A stretch of DNA of 64,000 nucleotides from positions 124,001-188,000 of the forward strand of contig BAAHQB010000153.1 of assembly GCA_054601695.1 (NCBI GenBank), read 5' to 3'. The stretch comes from Amorphochlora amoebiformis (lineage: Eukaryota; Cercozoa; Chlorarachniophyceae). Below, piece by piece: positions 1-64,000 of the stretch. Every line of letters starts with the position of its first letter. Within the stretch, counting starts at the first letter, position 1. A model generated the notes under the pieces. It was not told where the DNA came from. It did not search any database and saw only the letters and a program-made list of their open reading frames with translations. A program made the position numbers and the translations under genes.

Positions 1-64
1 TTATACATACATACACATTTGTACATATAAATTGCACATATAAATCTATTATATATATGTATAA

Positions 65-95
<31 letters not shown>

Positions 96-245
96 CATAT
101 AATACATAATATCATCCTTTCTATTTTCTCTCTCTCTCCCTCTATGTCCCTCTGTTTTTCTCTCTCCTTCTGATGGTAGTGTTTGTCTCTTACATACATT
201 TGTATTTGTGTCATAGAATATAAATATAAATTCAATCACATACAG

Positions 246-723
246 ACTATGGGAATACCTTCTCGACCTGGCCATTTTCATGTCTGTGCTCTGCTACGCC
301 TACAGCCAGGCTAAAACTGGACGGTTAGAATCACTTTAAGATATTCAAATGGAGAGGAGGAGCCTCCTCTATTTTCTCTCTCTACCTCCCCCCCCTGATC
401 TTCTCCCTTACATGTATCTCCTCGCTGCCCTCTCCCAATAACTCCTATCTCTCTCTCTCTCACTCCTTAGGGACTTACATTGATTTTTTTTTTTTTTCTA
501 CCCTCAATTGTGGTATTTTTCCTTTGAGCTCTTAAGATGCTTTTAGGTAGATTTGATTTAGGTGAATAGGATAGGTGTATTTCCGTTAATTTCCTTTCTT
601 TTTTGGGCAGTTATGGATGGTTCTTTTGGTATGTAACCTATCTCATCGGGTTAAGTCTTGTCGCTGCCACTATTTTTGGAGAGTAAGTACACTACATGTA
701 TATATATATATACATACTATATA

Positions 724-761
<38 letters not shown>

Positions 762-931
762 GATTTATTCTTATATACCTTTCTACATAATATACATTAT
801 ACATTCTACATAAGTATTATGATTTTTCATATGTGAGTATGAATATATCCGTAAATATGTGTGCAGATGTTTACGTCTATATATTTCTACACAATACACA
901 TTATATATACATTCTACATAAATGTTAGATT

Positions 932-974
<43 letters not shown>

Positions 975-1347
975 TATGTATATGTTTGTAAATGTTGGAT
1001 GTATAAACATCTGTGAAAAGTCAACGATATGCTTTCATATTATGCGTAGTATACGCATATACGTATATACATATATACTTCCAGACTGGTCGAAGTCAGC
1101 CTCCCAGTACGTCTCTGGTGTCTCGTACTCTCTGATTTTTGCCGCGTAGCAGTAAGACCCAATGACCCTAACCCTAATCCTAACCCTAATCCTAACCCTA
1201 ATCCTAACCCTAACCCTAACCCAAATCCTCAGGTGTCTGCTCTTACCCTCTCACCTCTTAATCCTAATCCTAACCCTAACCCTTAGGTTCACCCTGGATT
1301 TCTACTGCTACTACTTCTGGCGGATTCCCAGTGGTGGCGAAGCCTAA
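246..1347 (+). CDS. 3' part of a multi-pass membrane protein, KDEL-receptor-like (tentative)
   Basis: Four exons are visible: 246-323, 611-682, 1085-1145 and 1287-1347 (TAA at 1345-1347). The gene starts before the window. Exons 1-2 join in frame and encode two hydrophobic helices (YLLDLAIF..., then WFFWYVTYLIGLSLV). Exons 3-4 join in frame (gcc gc|g ttc) and encode QYVSGVSYSLIFAAF followed by LDFYCYYFWRIPSGGEA and the stop. The order of helices, and the aromatic Asp-Phe-x-x-Tyr-Tyr run just before a short polar tail, resemble the last third of KDEL receptors (family pattern VAG-VQT-LY-DFFYLY). The exon 2/exon 3 junction does not close: the consensus donor at 683 leaves phase 2, while the good frame of exon 3 needs phase 1. 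A microexon or unusual donor is therefore missing from my model. Another PQ-loop-type membrane protein is possible. I am fairly sure it is a membrane protein, less sure of the family. Confidence 0.45.
1155..1284 (+). repeat. Interstitial telomere-like CCCTAA tract
   Basis: Nearly continuous CCCTAA/CCTAAT hexamers fill this intron and run to its acceptor at 1286. The C-rich strand is the sense strand of the host gene. Similar degenerate tracts occur in other introns. Confidence 0.9.
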
Positions 1348-2115
1348 GGTATCTCGACCCCAACCCTGACCGTAACCCAACACTGACCCTAACCTGACCG
1401 TAACCCTAACGGTAACCCTAGCCCAACCCTAACAATAACCCTAACCCTAGCGATTCGATTATTCGCATGGGAGTACGTCCGTCTTCAAGCCTACGAAGAA
1501 TAGGGTAACCCTAACTAGAGCCCTAACCCAAACCGTAACCATCACCTTGTCCAAACCCTGCTAACTTTGAACTACTAACCAACTGCAGCGTTTGACTCTA
1601 ACCCTGACCCCGACCCATCCCTAATCCTATCAACTAACCCTAACTCTAAACCTAACCCTAAGAAAACCGGATCCTAGCCCTAATGATCCTCCCTAACCAC
1701 ACATTTCAGAAGCTCGCTCAAACGCTCTCGCAACTCGGAAAGATCATCTTCTAGACGGTGTGTTAAAGATGAAAAGATTGGAGGAGGAGAAAAGTAGAAG
1801 GGAAACAGAGAGGGGGAAAAAGAGAGAGAAATGAGAGGGGGAGAGACACAAACACACACACAGAGATAGAGATTCTCAGGAGAAATTTTGCCACGCAAGC
1901 AGATAAATACAAACAAGAAAGAGAACGAAACAAAGCAGTCCTAACCCTAATCTTAATCCTATTACACTTCTTCTATTCTAGCCCTAACAAAAACTTCAAT
2001 TTTTACCTACCCACAACCAATCTTATTCCAATCCCAACTCTTAATTCTAGATCTAACCCTAATCCTAAATCTAACCCTAATCTTAACTCCCAACGCTGAT
2101 TATTCTTTGCAATAG
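1348..2115. other. Spacer between membrane-protein gene and kinase; degenerate CCCTAA and GA-rich DNA
   Basis: Positions 1365-1680 and 1940-2095 are degenerate CCCTAA-type repeats. Positions 1765-1870 are purine-rich. A 48-nt island at 1710-1757 has splice-like borders on both strands: ttcag|...|gtgtg on plus, ctag|...|gtgtggttag on minus. On minus it reads a short coiled-coil-like peptide (DDLSELRERLSELLK). I cannot place it in either gene. A 5' exon of the kinase may lie here. Confidence 0.5.
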
Positions 2116-10599
<8,484 letters not shown>

Positions 10600-11401
10600 G
10601 GGACAATGGGAGAGAGAACAAGACCGGAGAAGGGACATCGAAGACGCTTACAACTCACCGACACTCTCCCGAACTCTGTTTTCTCTTCCCTCTACATACC
10701 TTTTTTCTTTTTTTTCCTCCCCTGGCTGTTATCGTCGTTACGGTCCAGATTATTATGCGTGATTACTTCTTTGCGATTAGTAGTAGTATTATATCTTGTG
10801 TTCTTTTATTCTGTTTTATACTTTCTGCTGAGATGTTCAGCCCTTCCACTTCATTCTGGGGGGGAAGGGAGAAACAGTGTTACTATTCGAGTTCCTTTTT
10901 CTTATTTTATTTTATCAATTCTGCAGTGGGCTACTCACTCTTGGATATAAGTAAAAAGAAGTTAAAAAATGTTGAAAAAAAAAATATATATTGGAAAACA
11001 ATAGAGCGCCAGCCCCGCACAATGAAGTTTAATTCTGCTTTTCCTTGTTCTCACTCTCCCCGTCGTATTACCGATCCGATGAATCAAGCAAAGATTCAGA
11101 TTTTTTTCTCTTGCCAAATTATCCTTTCCGTTTCTCATGCCACCTTGGCAGCGAAACGTATGTACGCCTCTGAGCTAACCAGTTACCATCCATACCCCTC
11201 CCTAATTCTAATCCCTTTTCCCCAAACCTGACTTTAAAGCGGGATTCACTCATTTGTCTACTCGTGTATGCCTTTACACATCTAGAAATACAACAACATA
11301 ATTGGAAAAGGTGAGGGTGTATATGTGTCAAAACCGAGTTATGTACATCCATTGGTGTGCATACTTTGTATATATGACATATAAATAATAGATGCATATA
11401 C

Positions 11402-11473
<72 letters not shown>

Positions 11474-11547
11474 GTATATGTTATATATTCATAAATGTAA
11501 TAAAATATATGTGTATATATATGTGTATATGTGAACATATATTTGTT

Positions 11548-11590
<43 letters not shown>

Positions 11591-12291
11591 ATGTGTGTGT
11601 ATAATATATATATATATATATATATGTTTGTATTCATACATATATGAAAGCAATCCACACAATCATAAAAAAGAAACAAAAAAATAGTACAGGGCGAGCA
11701 AAAAGAGAGAATTTTTTTTTATGTCCCCGTCGATCAACAAAGATCAAGTGATTCAAACCCTATTAGCTCGTCCGCGCCACTTGGGAACCCTAAAACCCAA
11801 ACTGCGCCGCTTGGAGTCCAGCTGCTAGCTACATTCAATGCGACCGACCGGTGTGCTGAGTAGCGTGTTTGTCACTAAGTTACATTCTTCATTCAACGTC
11901 TAATCAAACACTAAATATTCTAAATCCCATGTTTCTCACGCGCTTGGATACACCTAAACACACACATGTGTGCTAATTACTGCACACACGTACTCTACTC
12001 TTGCTGTTTTTGCTACTTTTCACGGTCGGGGCTTATCCCTGGCTAGATAACTACATAATGAGAAACAGATAGACAATAGTACACATATAATAAGTATATG
12101 TCCTAGACTTTAGTCATCGGTACTAGTACTAGTGGATTATGCTGAGTTATTGATCGCTATGCCTCGCCCATGGGTATGTAGCGTTTGATTTCCCATGCGT
12201 GTCTAGAACGTGACTAATAAACTTTAAGCTGTCAACAATTGTGATTAACAAGAACTTTGCAGCCTGTTCAATACCGAGTTTGGTAGCAGCA
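10600..12291. other. Convergent intergenic region (kinase 3' end / glycerol kinase 3' end)
   Basis: The kinase stops at 10599 (plus) and glycerol kinase stops at 12292 (minus). The interval holds a pyrimidine-rich stretch at 10660-10900, mixed sequence to about 11390, TA/TG arrays at 11400-11635 and ordinary mixed sequence from 11690 to 12290. The 211-codon open frame 10596-11231 begins inside the last kinase exon in another frame and has no recognisable domain. I read it as 3' UTR. A 16-bp string (agtactagtggattat) near 12125 recurs near 15320. Confidence 0.6.
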
Positions 12292-28940
<16,649 letters not shown>

Positions 28941-29174
28941 CGAGATTGGGATTGAGAAATTGAACACGTGTCTAAAGGTATCTTTCCGTTATGATAATAT
29001 ATCTTTGATATGTGCACGTGCCAGTGGTTGTCAGAATTATCTCGCGAGCCGATACCGCGCAGGTATCTTGGCATGGAGCCGCTTCACGCTTTCCGTCTAC
29101 ATTGTATAACTGGATTCGTATGATTGGATGAGCTTAATATCGTACGCTATTTTCTTTGCGTAGGATTTTTTAAG
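28941..29174. promoter_or_regulatory. Divergent 5' interval between glycerol kinase and the CLU gene
   Basis: Only 234 bp separate the glycerol kinase ATG (28940, minus) from the CLU-gene ATG (29175, plus). No TA array is present, unlike nearly every other noncoding stretch. A bidirectional promoter is the simplest reading. A 35-codon ATG frame at 28873-28977 on plus ends at a donor and could be a further-upstream exon of the CLU gene. Confidence 0.5.
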
Positions 29175-63792
<34,618 letters not shown>

Positions 63793-64000
63793 GTAATCCT
63801 TACCCTAAGATATTGACTCCTATCTACCCTTGTGCTACGTGTTCATCTACCATTGCGGCGTTAGTACCCTACCCTAATCCAAACGTCTCTCTCATATGTG
63901 ACATAAATATCATATTATATATACATATATTTAGTGTTATATAATATCTTTATATATATATATATATATAAATATGTATAAACATATATATATATATATA

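Overview
The window is nuclear DNA of a mitochondriate single-celled eukaryote; I cannot name the lineage. Exons are short (about 30-220 nt), GC-balanced and flanked by GT...AG. Almost every intron carries long (TA)n/(TG)n microsatellite. Many introns also hold degenerate copies of the telomeric hexamer CCCTAA. Most open frames longer than 60 codons are Ile/Tyr strings read from TA repeats and encode nothing. Real coding sequence is a few percent of the window and was rebuilt by joining exons whose splice phases agree.

Layout. (1) 246-1347, plus strand: the last exons of a small multi-pass membrane protein resembling the C-terminal half of a KDEL receptor (tentative). (2) 2116-10599, plus: a tyrosine-kinase-like (TKL) family protein kinase. 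Its 21 recognised exons join in frame into 426 codons plus a stop; exons upstream of 2116 may be missing. (3) 10600-12291: convergent intergenic DNA. (4) 12292-28940, minus: a complete glycerol kinase, 23 exons, exactly 561 codons including the stop, spread over 16.6 kb. (5) 28941-29174: a short divergent interval shared with (6) 29175 to the window end, plus: a CLU-domain (clustered-mitochondria/FRIENDLY type) protein. About 53 exons and 1,060 codons lie in the window and the gene runs off the right edge. Its order is a coiled-coil N-terminus, a Lys/Pro/Ala-rich linker, the CLU domain, a central CLU-family region and TPR-like helices.

The genes do not form a pathway. Glycerol kinase makes glycerol-3-phosphate and may carry an organelle-targeting leader. 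CLU proteins affect mitochondrial distribution and nuclear-encoded mitochondrial mRNAs. The kinase is a signalling enzyme with a long basic insert in its activation segment.

The most interesting signals concern splicing. CCCTAA repeats lie mostly on the sense strand next to acceptors, where each repeat supplies a CTAAC branch-site motif. A perfect 20-nt inverted copy could mask a kinase 5' splice site, with a ready in-frame stop if it is retained. A retained kinase intron would read in frame into an APE-like motif. Other signals are an inverted pair of ~510-bp dispersed elements in CLU introns, tandemly duplicated intron-like units, a 28-nt intron beside multi-kilobase ones, and a GC-AG intron whose donor runs straight into telomere-like repeat.
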